Shown piece by piece: positions 26,108 through 35,001 of a stretch of DNA of 64,000 bases; position 1 is the first letter of the stretch; each line of letters starts with the position of its first letter. The notes under the pieces were generated by a model. The model was given only the letters and a program-made list of their open reading frames with translations. It was not told the origin of the DNA and ran no database searches. The DNA lies in the NCBI GenBank assembly GCA_052324925.1, contig JBQPRE010000002.1, one strand, 5' to 3'. A program made the translations under genes and the position numbers. This DNA is from Flavimobilis sp052324925. GTDB taxonomy: Bacteria; Actinomycetota; Actinomycetes; Actinomycetales; Cellulomonadaceae.

Positions 26108-26113
26108 ATCTTA
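26108..26113 (-). promoter_or_regulatory. -10 box of the O-methyltransferase gene
   Basis: TAAGAT on the minus strand, predicted RNA start near 26101, just before the GTG at 26093. Confidence 0.45.
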
Positions 26114-26259
26114 CCGCCGGGGACGCTCCGCGCGGCGGCTCCTGATCGGCACGGGCGCACGAGCCCGCGGCAGCGAGGGCGAGAGCCCGCGGCAGCGGGC
26201 GTGTTCGCCCGTGGCGCATCCGGTTCCCGTGCGGGCGTGGCACCTGAGAGACTGGCCCG

Positions 26260-26814
26260 GTGAGCGATGTCGAGACCACCGTGCCGACCTGGGAGCAGAT
26301 CGTCCAGGATCATTCCGCGCGCGTGTTTCGCCTCGCGTACCGGCTCACGGGCAACCGCCACGATGCGGAGGACCTCACCCAGGATGTCTTCGTCCGCGTC
26401 CTGCGATCGCTCGACCGGTATGAGCCCGGCAACTTTGATGGGTGGTTGCACCGCATCACGACGAACCTCTTCCTGGACGGCGCGCGTCGGCGTCAGCGCA
26501 TCCGCATGGACGCGATGGGGGACGACGCGGCCCGCGTCGCGGGCTCGAGCGAGGTCGAGCCCGAGCGCGGCTTCGAGCACGCCAACCTTGACGTCGACAT
26601 CCAGCAGGCACTCGACGCGCTCGCCCCGGAGTACCGTGCGGCCGTCGTCCTGTGCGACATCGAAGGACTCTCCTACGAAGAGATCGCAGTAACGCTCGGC
26701 ATCAAGCTCGGCACCGTGCGCTCGCGCATCCACCGGGCTCGTGCCCAGCTGCGGCGTGAGCTCGCGCACCGGCGCCTGCCCGAGGGGGCCAGCACGCTCG
26801 AGGTTGGTACGTGA
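26260..26814 (+). CDS. sigE: ECF sigma factor SigE
   Basis: Extracytoplasmic-function sigma factor that directs RNA polymerase to envelope-stress promoters. 184 residues. Region 2 is at about 14-80 (VFRLAYRLTGNRHDAEDLTQ, then LDRYEPGNFDGWLHRITTN) and region 4 at about 120-170 (LDALAPEYRAAVVLCDIEGL with EEIAVTLGIKLGTVRSRIHR). The next three genes are an anti-sigma factor, an HtrA protease and TatB in the order of Rv1221-Rv1224, supporting SigE. GTG 26260 is preceded by GAGACT at 6 bases (26248-26253), a leaderless-like arrangement. The stop overlaps the next GTG. Confidence 0.95.
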   Translation: MSDVETTVPTWEQIVQDHSARVFRLAYRLTGNRHDAEDLTQDVFVRVLRSLDRYEPGNFDGWLHRITTNLFLDGARRRQRIRMDAMGDDAARVAGSSEVEPERGFEHANLDVDIQQALDALAPEYRAAVVLCDIEGLSYEEIAVTLGIKLGTVRSRIHRARAQLRRELAHRRLPEGASTLEVGT

Positions 26815-27710
26815 GCAGCCACTTCGGTCCCTGGATCAGCGCGTACGCCGACGGCCAGCTGCCCTCGGCCAAGGCAGAGCGCCTCGAGGCGCACATCCTC
26901 GTGTGCGCGGCGTGCTCCCGTGAGCTCGGGGACGAGCGCCGCGCCCGCTCGCTCCTTCTCGCCGCACGCGACGTCGCGCCTGGCCCTGACCTCGCGGCGC
27001 GCATCCTCGCGGGAGCGCCCCCCGCATCTGCCGCACACCCGACGCAGCGCCGGGAGTGCCATCCTGACCTGCGTCCTGACACCGGGAGCAGGTCCTTCCC
27101 GGCGCTCACGGGCGATCTGCGTCGGCGCCGCCGCACACGACGGTGGGTCGCGGTGTCGGCCGTCGTCGTCGGGTGCGGCGTCATCGGGCTGTCCGAGCTC
27201 GGCCGCCCCCCTCTCGTCAACCCCGACACCGCCCAGGCGTCCGCCCTGGACACGCTCTCGCTCGCGCCCGTGCGCGGCGTCGTGGGGATCGCGGCGACGA
27301 CCGGGTCCGACGACGTGCTCGCGCGTCTGCGTCGCGAGGGGTGGATCCTGCCGTCCGCGCTTCCGGACGGCGTGAGCCTCGCGCACCACGCGGTGCGTGG
27401 TGACGTGCTCGAGATCGACCTGGACACGCCGTCCGGTGCTGTCGTCGTGATCGAGCGCAGGGGAACCCTTGCTGACGCTCTCGCGCAGCACCCCGCTGTC
27501 GATGTCGAGGGGCACACCGTCTATGTCTTGACGACCGAGCCCTGGCACGTCGTCACCCAGGTCGGCGACGTCGTCGTCGAGCTGTACGCACCCGGCGACG
27601 GAGAGCCGGCGCGCGACGTCCTCGCCTCGCTCGAGGGCCACGCGAGCGTCGGCATCGTCTCGCGCGTGTCGCATGGCTGGTCAGTGCTCACCGAGGAGAT
27701 CTCCCGATGA
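26811..27710 (+). CDS. rseA: Anti-sigma factor with zinc-finger motif (RseA-like)
   Basis: 299-residue inner-membrane protein expected to hold SigE. Residues 1-45 form the anti-sigma zinc-binding domain, with HxxxCxxC in LEAHILVCAACSREL and an upstream His in SSHFGPW. A hydrophobic helix follows at about 106-125 (WVAVSAVVVGCGVIGLSEL), then an extracytoplasmic domain of about 170 residues that is longer than in RseA of mycobacteria and could sense envelope state. GTG 26811 overlaps the sigE stop (GTGA), so equal synthesis of sigma and anti-sigma is likely. Confidence 0.88.
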   Translation: MSSHFGPWISAYADGQLPSAKAERLEAHILVCAACSRELGDERRARSLLLAARDVAPGPDLAARILAGAPPASAAHPTQRRECHPDLRPDTGSRSFPALTGDLRRRRRTRRWVAVSAVVVGCGVIGLSELGRPPLVNPDTAQASALDTLSLAPVRGVVGIAATTGSDDVLARLRREGWILPSALPDGVSLAHHAVRGDVLEIDLDTPSGAVVVIERRGTLADALAQHPAVDVEGHTVYVLTTEPWHVVTQVGDVVVELYAPGDGEPARDVLASLEGHASVGIVSRVSHGWSVLTEEISR

Positions 27711-29107
27711 CCCATCCGTCCGCAGATCCCGAGCGGGGCGGACACGGGCCTGTGCCACCTGCTCCGCTGTCGCCGTTCGCGTCCCCGGCCTCGCCGTACG
27801 GCCCGTACTCGCCGCCCCAGCCGTCACCGTACGCGCCACCGCGCCCGACGCCCTACGGTGCACCGGCCGCGGCGCCACCCGGGTCGTCGTACCCGCCGAG
27901 CCCGGTCGCTCCCGCCGGGATGCTCGCGGGCGCGCCCGCGTGGGGCACCGAGGGCACGATCCCCGGGCGGGCTCCGCGCCGGCAGTCCCGCGGCCGTGGC
28001 CTCGGCCCCGGCGCTGTCGTTGCCGTCATCGTGCTGGGGCTCGCCTCCGGGTCGCTCGGCGCCGTCGGAACAGTGTCGCTCCTGTCGCTGCGTGGCGACG
28101 GTCCGGGCTCGGCCTCGACCGTGGTCGAGGTGCCCGGCAAGCCTGCGGGCGGGACGACGGATCGCTCGCCGACGTCCCTCGCCGGTGTTGCGGCGGCCGT
28201 GCTGCCGTCCGTCGTCTCGTTCGAGGTCCGCGGCCAGGACGGCGTGGCGACCGGCTCGGGCTTCGTCTACTCGGCCGACGGCTACGTCATCACGAACAAC
28301 CATGTGGTCGCGGGGGCCTCGAGCCAGGACTCCATCACCGTGACGTTCGCCGACGGTGCAGAGGTCGGCGCGACGGTCGTCGGCCGCACCGAGGGCTACG
28401 ACCTCGCGGTCGTCAAGGTCGACCGGACAGGCCTGACGCCGCTGACGTTGGGCGACTCCGAGAGCGTCGTCGTGGGCGACCCGGTCATCGCCATCGGCGC
28501 CCCGTTGGGCCTCGAAGGCACGGTGACGACGGGGATCGTGAGCGCGCTCAACCGTCCCGTGACCGCGGGCGACGCTCGAGCAACCTCGTGGATCAACGCG
28601 CTGCAGACGGACGCGGCCATCAACCCGGGCAACTCCGGTGGGCCGCTCGTCAACCTCGCGGGTGAGGTCGTCGGCGTCAACTCGGCGATCGCGCAGGCAC
28701 CGGGGGCCGGGCAGTCCGGCTCGGGCTCGATCGGTCTCGGTTTTGCGATCCCCGCGAACCAGGTGCGGCGCACGGCTGAGCAGCTCATCGAGACAGGCCG
28801 GGCGACCCGACCGATCATCGGCGCGCTCATCGACAACCGCTACGAGGGCGAGGGCGTGCGCGTCGTCCGCCAAGAGGACGTCGGACCGGGGGAGCACCCC
28901 GTGACTCCCGGGGGCCCCGCCGACAAGGCGGGCGTGCGCCCGGGCGACATCATCGTGGCGATCAACGGCCGCGCCGTCACGCAAGAGGACGAGCTGCTCG
29001 TGACGATCCGCGCGCTCGCCCCGGGCGACGAGGTCACCCTCACGATCCGCGAGGCCGGACGGGAACGCGACGTCACGGTGGTCCTCGACGAGGCCGACGC
29101 AGACTGA
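27707..29107 (+). CDS. HtrA-type membrane-anchored serine protease
   Basis: 466 residues. Residues 1-95 are a Pro/Tyr/Ser-rich cytoplasmic tail (SPYGPYSPPQPSPYAPP), 102-126 a membrane helix, then a trypsin-fold protease with the triad His in VITNNHVVAG, Asp in YDLAVVKVD and Ser in NPGNSGGPLV. A C-terminal PDZ domain covers about 365-455 (PADKAGVRPGDIIVAINGR). Extracytoplasmic quality-control protease; in the SigE system it may help release the sigma factor, which here is inferred only from context. ATG overlaps the anti-sigma stop (ATGA). Confidence 0.95.
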   Translation: MTHPSADPERGGHGPVPPAPLSPFASPASPYGPYSPPQPSPYAPPRPTPYGAPAAAPPGSSYPPSPVAPAGMLAGAPAWGTEGTIPGRAPRRQSRGRGLGPGAVVAVIVLGLASGSLGAVGTVSLLSLRGDGPGSASTVVEVPGKPAGGTTDRSPTSLAGVAAAVLPSVVSFEVRGQDGVATGSGFVYSADGYVITNNHVVAGASSQDSITVTFADGAEVGATVVGRTEGYDLAVVKVDRTGLTPLTLGDSESVVVGDPVIAIGAPLGLEGTVTTGIVSALNRPVTAGDARATSWINALQTDAAINPGNSGGPLVNLAGEVVGVNSAIAQAPGAGQSGSGSIGLGFAIPANQVRRTAEQLIETGRATRPIIGALIDNRYEGEGVRVVRQEDVGPGEHPVTPGGPADKAGVRPGDIIVAINGRAVTQEDELLVTIRALAPGDEVTLTIREAGRERDVTVVLDEADAD

Positions 29108-29523
29108 TGAACGGCGGTCTCTTCAACATCAACGGCGCCGAGCTCGTCGTCATCCTGCTCGTCGTCGCGCTCGTCGTCGGACCCGACCGCCTGCCCGAGT
29201 ACGCGCGGCAGCTCGCACAGTTCGTGCGCGCAGCGCGCGAGCAGATCACCAAGGTGCGCGACCGCGTCGACGACGAGGTGCACGCGGAGCTCGGCGACGT
29301 CGACTGGAAGGCGCTCGACCCGCGGCAGTACGACCCGCGCCGCATCGTGCGCGAGGCGCTCCTCGACGAGCCCGCGTCAGCTTCCCGCCGTTCGGTCGCG
29401 GCCACCGGGTCGGGCACGGTGCGCGGGGCAAGCGCAGCGGGGGCACCGGGCGCGGCCGGCGCCCGGCACGACGCGACGCTCGCCGACGGGGACCCCGCTC
29501 CCTTCGACGACGAGGCAACCTGA
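29107..29523 (+). CDS. tatB: Twin-arginine translocase subunit TatB
   Basis: 138 residues. N-terminal membrane helix (LFNINGAELVVILLVVALVV), the TatA/B hinge GPDRLPEYARQLAQFV, an amphipathic helix to about residue 60, then a polar Ala/Gly-rich tail. The hinge glycine-proline and the acidic residue in the helix favour TatB over TatA, as does its place directly after htrA (Rv1223-Rv1224 order). ATG 29107 shares one base with the protease stop (TGATG). One Tat substrate, EfeB, is encoded in this window. Confidence 0.9.
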   Translation: MNGGLFNINGAELVVILLVVALVVGPDRLPEYARQLAQFVRAAREQITKVRDRVDDEVHAELGDVDWKALDPRQYDPRRIVREALLDEPASASRRSVAATGSGTVRGASAAGAPGAAGARHDATLADGDPAPFDDEAT

Positions 29524-29614
29524 CGCGACGGGCACGTCGCTTACCAGCGCGGGGCTGCGGACGCGGCCGTCCACATCGCCGCGAACGGATTTCCAGCGGG
29601 CCCGGCTCACCTGT

Positions 29615-29620
29615 CATGAT
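29615..29620 (+). promoter_or_regulatory. Leaderless-type -10 box of trpS
   Basis: CATGAT ends 6 bases before the trpS ATG; first base differs from the TAnnnT consensus. Confidence 0.4.
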
Positions 29621-29626
29621 GGGCAG

Positions 29627-30661
29627 ATGCCCGCAACGACGCCGCCGACCTCGCGCATTCTCTCGGGGATGCAGCCGACACAGGACTCGCTCCACCTCGG
29701 GAACTACATCGGGGCACTGTCCCAGTGGGTCGCACTCCAAGACGCGTATGACGCGTTCTACTGCGTGGTCGACCTCCACGCCCTCACGGTCAATCCCGAC
29801 CCTGCTGCACTGCGGCACAGGACGCGCGCGACGGCGGCGCAGTACCTCGCGGGCGGCGTCGATCCCGAGCGGGCTGCGCTCTTCATCCAGTCGCACGTCC
29901 CCGAGCACGCGGAGCTCGCGTGGGTGCTCTCGTGCCAGACGGGCTTCGGCGAGGCCGGCCGCATGACCCAGTTCAAGGACAAGTCCGCCAAGAGCGGCAA
30001 CGACGGTACGACCGTGGGGCTCTTCACCTACCCGGTCCTTATGGCAGCCGACATCCTGCTCTACGACACGGCGCTCGTTCCGGTCGGCGAGGACCAGCGG
30101 CAGCACCTCGAGCTGACGCGCGACATCGCGACGCGGCTCAACACGCGCTTCGGCGAGGGGACCGTCGTCGTCCCGGAGGCCCACATCCTCAAGGCGGGCG
30201 CCAAGATCCAGGACCTCCAGGACCCGCTGCGCAAGATGAGCAAGTCCGAGTCCGGCAAGGGCTCGATCGAGCTGCTCGGCGACATCGCCCAGGCCCGTAA
30301 GAACATCCGCTCGGCCGTCACGGACGACGGGAGCGAGATCCGCTTCGACCCCGCCGCCAAGCCCGGCATCTCCAACCTCCTCACCATCTACTCGGTCCTC
30401 ACCGGACGCACGATCGACCAGATCGTCGCGGAGTACGAGGGCAAGATGTACGGCCACCTCAAGGTCGACCTCGCCGAGATCGTCGTCGAGTTCCTCACGC
30501 CGCTTCAGGCGACGGCGCGCACGTACCTCGACGACCCCGCCGAGCTCGACGCGATCCTCGCGCGCGGAGCGGAGCGGGCGCGCGACGTCGCGTCGGCGAC
30601 CCTCGAGCGTGTCTACGACAGGCTCGGTCTTGTCCGCCCGGCATCGGCAGCCGTGCGATGA
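29627..30661 (+). CDS. trpS: Tryptophanyl-tRNA synthetase
   Basis: Class I aminoacyl-tRNA synthetase charging tRNA-Trp. 344 residues. The HIGH-like signature appears as SGMQPTQDSLHLGNYIGAL and the second signature as KMSKS in LRKMSKSESGKG. GEDQRQHLELTRDIA is the family's adenylate-binding stretch. No extra domain and no attenuator-like leader before it. Its stop overlaps the ATG of the 2H phosphoesterase gene. trpS lies close to the sdh/nucleoside block in M. tuberculosis as well. Confidence 0.97.
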   Translation: MPATTPPTSRILSGMQPTQDSLHLGNYIGALSQWVALQDAYDAFYCVVDLHALTVNPDPAALRHRTRATAAQYLAGGVDPERAALFIQSHVPEHAELAWVLSCQTGFGEAGRMTQFKDKSAKSGNDGTTVGLFTYPVLMAADILLYDTALVPVGEDQRQHLELTRDIATRLNTRFGEGTVVVPEAHILKAGAKIQDLQDPLRKMSKSESGKGSIELLGDIAQARKNIRSAVTDDGSEIRFDPAAKPGISNLLTIYSVLTGRTIDQIVAEYEGKMYGHLKVDLAEIVVEFLTPLQATARTYLDDPAELDAILARGAERARDVASATLERVYDRLGLVRPASAAVR

Positions 30662-31197
30662 GAATGCCGGAGCGCGGTGATGACCAGGCGCGCATCGGCG
30701 TCTCGGTCACGGTTCCCGAGCCGTTCGGAACGCAGCTGGCCGATGCGCGGCGCGCGACAGGAGACCCCTACGCGGATCTCATCCCGCCGCACGTGACGCT
30801 GCTCGGACCGACGGTCGTCGACATGGCAGACATGCCCGCGGTCGAGGAGCACCTCGCGCGGGTCGCGCAGGAGTCCGCGGCGTTCACGCTTCACCTACGC
30901 GGTGCCGCCACGTTCCGTCCCGTCTCGCCCGTCGTGTTTGTCCAGGTGGCCCAGGGCATCGCGGAGTGTGAGGGGCTCGAGGCGCGGGTGCGCCGAGGCA
31001 TCCTCGCTCAGGACCTCCGCTTCCACTACCACCCGCACGTCACGGTCGCGCACGAGGTCTCCGACGAGGCGCTCGACGAAGCGTTCGTCAGCATGGCCGA
31101 CTATGACGCGGCGTTCGAGGTCACGGAGATCGACCTGTACGCGCACGGCGACGACGGCGTCTGGCGCATTCGCCGGTCGTTCCCGCTCGGACGCTGA
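30658..31197 (+). CDS. 2H phosphoesterase / 2'-5' RNA ligase family protein
   Basis: 179 residues with the two histidine motifs of the family: HVTLLGP in the N-terminal half and HVTVAHE in the C-terminal half, spaced about 90 residues as expected. Such proteins open or form cyclic phosphates in RNA or nucleotides; the substrate here cannot be told. Start ATG 30658 overlaps the trpS stop (ATGA), so it is translated from the trpS message, which may point to a tRNA-related role (inference). Confidence 0.85.
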   Translation: MRMPERGDDQARIGVSVTVPEPFGTQLADARRATGDPYADLIPPHVTLLGPTVVDMADMPAVEEHLARVAQESAAFTLHLRGAATFRPVSPVVFVQVAQGIAECEGLEARVRRGILAQDLRFHYHPHVTVAHEVSDEALDEAFVSMADYDAAFEVTEIDLYAHGDDGVWRIRRSFPLGR

Positions 31198-31211
31198 CCC
31201 CGCGCACCGAG

Positions 31212-31290
31212 CGCAGCGTCGCCGCGCACTGAGCGCACTGAGCGCACTGTCGCCGCGCACTGCGCGCCGGACGCACCATCGCCGCGCACC
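31212..31290. repeat. Short imperfect repeats after the 2H phosphoesterase gene
   Basis: TCGCCGCGCAC occurs at 31219, 31250 and 31279, and GCGCACTGAG is repeated in tandem between the first two. These are local duplications between the gene end and the terminator. Confidence 0.7.
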
Positions 31291-31300
31291 GAACGAACGA

Positions 31301-31338
31301 CCCGAGCTCGGAATGCCGTGAGGCGCTCCGAGCTCGGG
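31301..31338. terminator. Hairpin between convergent units
   Basis: Perfect 12-bp stem (31301-31312 with 31327-31338, 14-base loop) between the 2H phosphoesterase and sdhB ends. Confidence 0.75.
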
Positions 31339-31353
31339 CCGTCGTGGTCGTGT

Positions 31354-31378
31354 CCCCAGGGGTTGTCGTGACCTGGGG
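31354..31378 (-). terminator. Second hairpin, sdhB side
   Basis: 7-bp stem CCCCAGG (31354-31360) with CCTGGGG (31372-31378), 18 bases past the sdhB stop. Confidence 0.5.
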
Positions 31379-31395
31379 TCAGTGCTGGTCTCAGG

Positions 31396-32163
31396 TCAGA
31401 AGGCGCGCGTGATCATCGCGCGCTTGACCTCGCCGATCGCCTTGGTGATCTCGATCCCGCGCGGGCACGCCTCGGTGCAGTTGAAGGTCGTGCGGCAGCG
31501 CCACACACCCTCCTTGTCGTTGAGGATCTCGAGGCGCTGCGTCGCAGCCTCGTCGCGCGAGTCGAAGATGAAGCGGTGTGCGTTGACGATCGCGGCGGGG
31601 CCGAAGTACTGGCCGTCAGTCCAGAACACCGGGCACGACGACGTGCACGCGGCGCAGAGGATGCACTTGGTCGTGTCGTCGTAGACCGCACGCTGCTCTG
31701 CCGACTGGATGCGCTCGCCGGACGGCTGGTTCCCCGACGTGATGAGGAACGGCATGATCTCGCGGTAGGAGGCGAAGAACGGCTCCATGTCGACGACGAG
31801 GTCCTTGATGACGGGCAGGCCCTTGATGGGCTCGACCGTGATCGGCTTACGGATGTCGAGGTCCTTGAGGAGCGTCTTGCACGCGAGGCGGTTGCGACCG
31901 TTGATGCGCATCGCGTCGGAGCCGCAGATGCCGTGGGCGCACGAGCGGCGGAACGTGAGCGAGCCGTCCTGCTCCCACTTGATCTTGTGGAGCGCGTCGA
32001 GCACGCGGTCGGTGCCGTTCATCGTCAGCACGTGATCGTCCCAGTACGACTCGTCGCCGTGCGGACCCTCGGGCAGGAACCGGCGCACGCGAAGCGTCAC
32101 CTCGAAGGTCGGGATCTCACCCACCGGCATCGCGGCGGTGGTCTGCTCAGTCGTGGCAGTCAT
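31396..32163 (-). CDS. sdhB: Succinate dehydrogenase iron-sulfur subunit
   Basis: Electron-transfer subunit of complex II. 255 residues. [2Fe-2S] ligands are in RRSCAHGICGSDAMRINGRN and ACKTLL; [4Fe-4S] and [3Fe-4S] ligands are in CILCAACTSSCPVFW and RCRTTFNCTEACPRGI. The conserved PxxP and EAATQRLEIL helix is present. ATG shares one base with the sdhA stop. Last gene of the leftward sdhCDAB operon, followed by two hairpins. Confidence 0.97.
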   Translation of the reverse strand: MTATTEQTTAAMPVGEIPTFEVTLRVRRFLPEGPHGDESYWDDHVLTMNGTDRVLDALHKIKWEQDGSLTFRRSCAHGICGSDAMRINGRNRLACKTLLKDLDIRKPITVEPIKGLPVIKDLVVDMEPFFASYREIMPFLITSGNQPSGERIQSAEQRAVYDDTTKCILCAACTSSCPVFWTDGQYFGPAAIVNAHRFIFDSRDEAATQRLEILNDKEGVWRCRTTFNCTEACPRGIEITKAIGEVKRAMITRAF

Positions 32164-33962
32164 CAGTACTTACGCTCCATCGGCTGGTAGCGGGTCACGA
32201 CGACCGGCTTCTGTTCGAGCCGGATCTCGTGCGGAGGGATGCCGGCCGCGTCGGCGGCCTCTGCGTCACCGCGGCGGTAGGCCATGGTGTGCGCCATGTA
32301 GCCCGCGTCGTCGCGGTCGGGGTAGTCCTCACGGAAGTGACCGCCGCGTGACTCCTTGCGGTCGAGGGCACCCACGACGACGACCTCGGCGAGGTCGAGC
32401 AGGAAGCCGAGCTCGACGGCCTCGAGGAGGTCGGTGTTGAAGAGGCGGCCCTTGTCCTGGACGGAGACGTTGCTGTAGCGCTTCTGGAGGTTCTTCACGA
32501 CGGCGAGGGTCTCGGTGAGCGAGGCCTCGGTGCGGAACACCTGCGCGCCTCGGTCCATCGACTCCTGCAGCTCGCGGCGCAGGTCGGCGACGCGTTCACC
32601 GTCGGGACGCGATCGCATCGCGTCGAGCTCGGCGATCGTGCGGTTGGCTGCGTCCTCGGGCATGTCGAGGAGCGTTGCGCCGGCCGCGTACTCGGCGGCC
32701 GCGACGCCCGCGCGCTTGCCGAAGACGTTGATGTCGAGGAGCGAGTTCGTGCCGAGGCGGTTGGAGCCGTGGACGGAGACGCACGCGACCTCGCCGGCCG
32801 CGTAGAGACCGCGGATGACGTCGGTGTTGTTGCGCAGGACCTCGGTCGTGATGTTCGTGGGGATGCCGCCCATCGCGTAGTGAGCGGTCGGGTACACCGG
32901 CACGGGCTCGGTGTAGGGCTCGATTCCGAGGTAGGTGCGCGCGAACTCGGTGATGTCGGGCAGCTTGGCGTCGATGTGCGCGGGCTCGAGGTGCGTGAGG
33001 TCGAGCAGGACGTAGTCCTTGTTCGGGCCTGCCCCTCGGCCTTCGCGCACCTCGTTGGCCATCGAGCGCGCCACGATGTCGCGCGGGGCGAGGTCCTTGA
33101 TGGTCGGGGCGTAGCGCTCCATGAAGCGCTCGCCGTCGCCGTTGCGTAGGATCCCGCCCTCGCCGCGTGCGGCCTCGGACAGGAGGATCCCGAGGCCCGC
33201 GAGGCCTGTCGGGTGGAACTGGAAGAACTCCATGTCCTCCAGGGGCAGGCCGCGTCGCAGGGCGAGGGCCATGCCGTCACCGGTGAGGGTGTGGGCGTTC
33301 GAGGTCGTCTTGAAGATCTTGCCCGCGCCACCGGTCGCGAGGATGACGGACTTGGCGCGGAAGATGTGGATCTCGCCCGTGGCGAGGTCGTACGCGACGA
33401 CTCCGGCGACGGAAACGGGCTCGCCCTCGACGATGTCCTCGTGCGCGAGGTCCTTGTCGAGGATGATGTCGAGCACGTAGAACTCGTTGAAGAACTCCAC
33501 GTCGTTCTTCACGCAGTTCTGGTAGAGCGTCTGGAGGATCATGTGGCCCGTGCGGTCGGCCGCGTAGCACGAGCGACGCACAGCGGCCTCGCCGTGGTTG
33601 CGCGTGTGACCGCCGAAGCGGCGCTGGTCGATCTTGCCCTCGGGTGTGCGGTTGAACGGCAGACCCATGCGCTCGAGGTCGAGAACCGCGTCGATGGCCT
33701 CCTTGGCCATGACCTCGGCGGCGTCCTGGTCGACGAGGTAGTCACCGCCCTTGACGGTGTCGAAGGTGTGCCACTCCCAGTTGTCTTCCTCGACGTTGGC
33801 GAGCGCGGCGCACATGCCGCCCTGGGCGGCTCCCGTGTGGGAGCGCGTCGGGTAGAGCTTGGAGATGACGGCGGTGCGGGCGCGGGTCGAGGACTCCAGG
33901 GCTGCGCGCATGCCGGCGCCGCCTGCGCCGACGATGACGACGTCGTACTGGTGGATCTGCAT
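32163..33962 (-). CDS. sdhA: Succinate dehydrogenase flavoprotein subunit
   Basis: Oxidises succinate to fumarate with covalent FAD. 599 residues. FAD-binding VVIVGAGGAGMRAALES is at the N-terminus, the FAD-attachment histidine is in SKLYPTRSHTGAAQGG, and the catalytic region includes HPTGLAGLGILLSEAARGEG and YAMGGIPTN. Quinone-linked SDH rather than fumarate reductase is suggested by the sdhC/D type. ATG 33962 is preferred to an in-frame start 32 codons upstream: AGGAGG lies 11 bases before it and the FAD motif begins within the first ten residues. Confidence 0.97.
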   Translation of the reverse strand: MQIHQYDVVIVGAGGAGMRAALESSTRARTAVISKLYPTRSHTGAAQGGMCAALANVEEDNWEWHTFDTVKGGDYLVDQDAAEVMAKEAIDAVLDLERMGLPFNRTPEGKIDQRRFGGHTRNHGEAAVRRSCYAADRTGHMILQTLYQNCVKNDVEFFNEFYVLDIILDKDLAHEDIVEGEPVSVAGVVAYDLATGEIHIFRAKSVILATGGAGKIFKTTSNAHTLTGDGMALALRRGLPLEDMEFFQFHPTGLAGLGILLSEAARGEGGILRNGDGERFMERYAPTIKDLAPRDIVARSMANEVREGRGAGPNKDYVLLDLTHLEPAHIDAKLPDITEFARTYLGIEPYTEPVPVYPTAHYAMGGIPTNITTEVLRNNTDVIRGLYAAGEVACVSVHGSNRLGTNSLLDINVFGKRAGVAAAEYAAGATLLDMPEDAANRTIAELDAMRSRPDGERVADLRRELQESMDRGAQVFRTEASLTETLAVVKNLQKRYSNVSVQDKGRLFNTDLLEAVELGFLLDLAEVVVVGALDRKESRGGHFREDYPDRDDAGYMAHTMAYRRGDAEAADAAGIPPHEIRLEQKPVVVTRYQPMERKY

Positions 33963-34014
33963 CGCTTCTGATGCCTCCTGGGACGGTTCGGGTAGGGCTG
34001 GCCGAGGGCCTGGC

Positions 34015-34467
34015 TCAGAGCCTCTTGCAGAAGTCCGCGAGCACCGCGGGGTCGGCACCGGCGGGGCACGGCTCGAACGTGAAGATCACGAGCGTCCCGG
34101 TGATGACGACGATGACGAAGGCCGCGTAGAGAAGGGTCTTGAGGATGCCGCGGGTGCGGTCCTTCTCGGCGTAGTCGTTGATGATCGTGCGTACGCCGTT
34201 GGTCCCGTGCATCATCGCGAGCCACAGCATGATGAGGTCGACGACCTGCCAGACCGGACTGGCCCACTTGCCTGCGACGAACGCGAAGTCGATGGCCTTG
34301 ATGCCCTCGCCCGCGAGGAGGTTGACGAACAGGTGCGTGAAGATCAGCCCGACGAGGACGACGCCTGAGAGGCGCATGAAGACCCAGCCGTAGAGCTCAA
34401 AGTTGCCCCGGGTGGTCTTGCGGCGTGCGAAGGGGGAGCGCGGCGCGGCGATGGTGGGAGTGGTCAC
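34015..34467 (-). CDS. sdhD: Succinate dehydrogenase membrane anchor SdhD
   Basis: 150 residues, three membrane helices (about 33-53, 75-97, 115-137). The conserved segment WVFMRLSGVVLVGLIFTHLF carries a candidate heme histidine, and MMHGTNGVRTIINDY is the usual SdhD loop. Anchors SdhAB and helps form the quinone site with SdhC. GTG 34467 lies two bases after the sdhC stop. Confidence 0.93.
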   Translation of the reverse strand: MTTPTIAAPRSPFARRKTTRGNFELYGWVFMRLSGVVLVGLIFTHLFVNLLAGEGIKAIDFAFVAGKWASPVWQVVDLIMLWLAMMHGTNGVRTIINDYAEKDRTRGILKTLLYAAFVIVVITGTLVIFTFEPCPAGADPAVLADFCKRL

Positions 34468-34469
34468 GG

Positions 34470-34844
34470 TCAGCCTCCGAAGACATGCATGAGGTGGCGT
34501 GGCAGGAATCCAGCCATCGTCACGACGAACAGGCCGACGACGACCCAGAAGAGGGTGCGGTGGTGCTTGGCGCCCTTGCTCCAGTAGTCGACGAGGATGA
34601 TGCGCAGGCCGTTGAACGCGTGGAACACGATCGCTGCGACGAGCCCGGCCTCGGCAAGACCCATGACCGGGTTCTTGTACGTGCCGATGACGGCGTTGTA
34701 CGCCTCGGGCGAGACCCGCACGAGCGCCGTGTCAAGCACGTGCACGAGCAGGAAGAAAAAGATGAGCACTCCGGTCACGCGGTGCGCGACCCACGACCAC
34801 ATGCCTTCACGGCCGCGGTACAAGGTGCCTTGTGCCTTGGGCAC
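34470..34844 (-). CDS. sdhC: Succinate dehydrogenase cytochrome b556 subunit SdhC
   Basis: 124 residues with three membrane helices; the conserved start GTLYRGREGMWSWVAHRVTG contains the quinone-site serine/arginine region and HAFNGLRIILVDYW carries the heme histidine. GTG 34844 is chosen because GGGAGG stands 5 bases upstream and the protein then begins like its relatives (PKAQGTLYRG). An in-frame GTG at 34928 would add 28 variable residues; that GTG coincides with the predicted RNA start, so a longer leaderless form cannot be excluded. Confidence 0.9.
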   Translation of the reverse strand: MPKAQGTLYRGREGMWSWVAHRVTGVLIFFFLLVHVLDTALVRVSPEAYNAVIGTYKNPVMGLAEAGLVAAIVFHAFNGLRIILVDYWSKGAKHHRTLFWVVVGLFVVTMAGFLPRHLMHVFGG

Positions 34845-34934
34845 GGGGGCCTCCCGGGGGCGAGTTCCCGACGGCGACGTCCTCGTCGTCGTTCCTGTCG
34901 AGCGGATAGGACGGAGGTCCTGCCGCACGGCCCC

Positions 34935-34940
34935 ACTCTA
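34935..34940 (-). promoter_or_regulatory. -10 box of sdhCDAB
   Basis: TAGAGT on the minus strand, predicted RNA start near 34928, giving an 84-base leader to the preferred sdhC start. Confidence 0.5.
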
Positions 34941-35001
34941 GTGTTACGCGGCACGACCCGTGACGCGTTCGTGGCGGAACTGTGCGCAAGCGGCGCCAGA
35001 T

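Noticed and set aside
34845..34928. SdhC starting at the leaderless GTG 34928
   Set aside because: The added 28 residues are variable and a GGGAGG site precedes GTG 34844, which matches homologue N-termini; kept only as an alternative.
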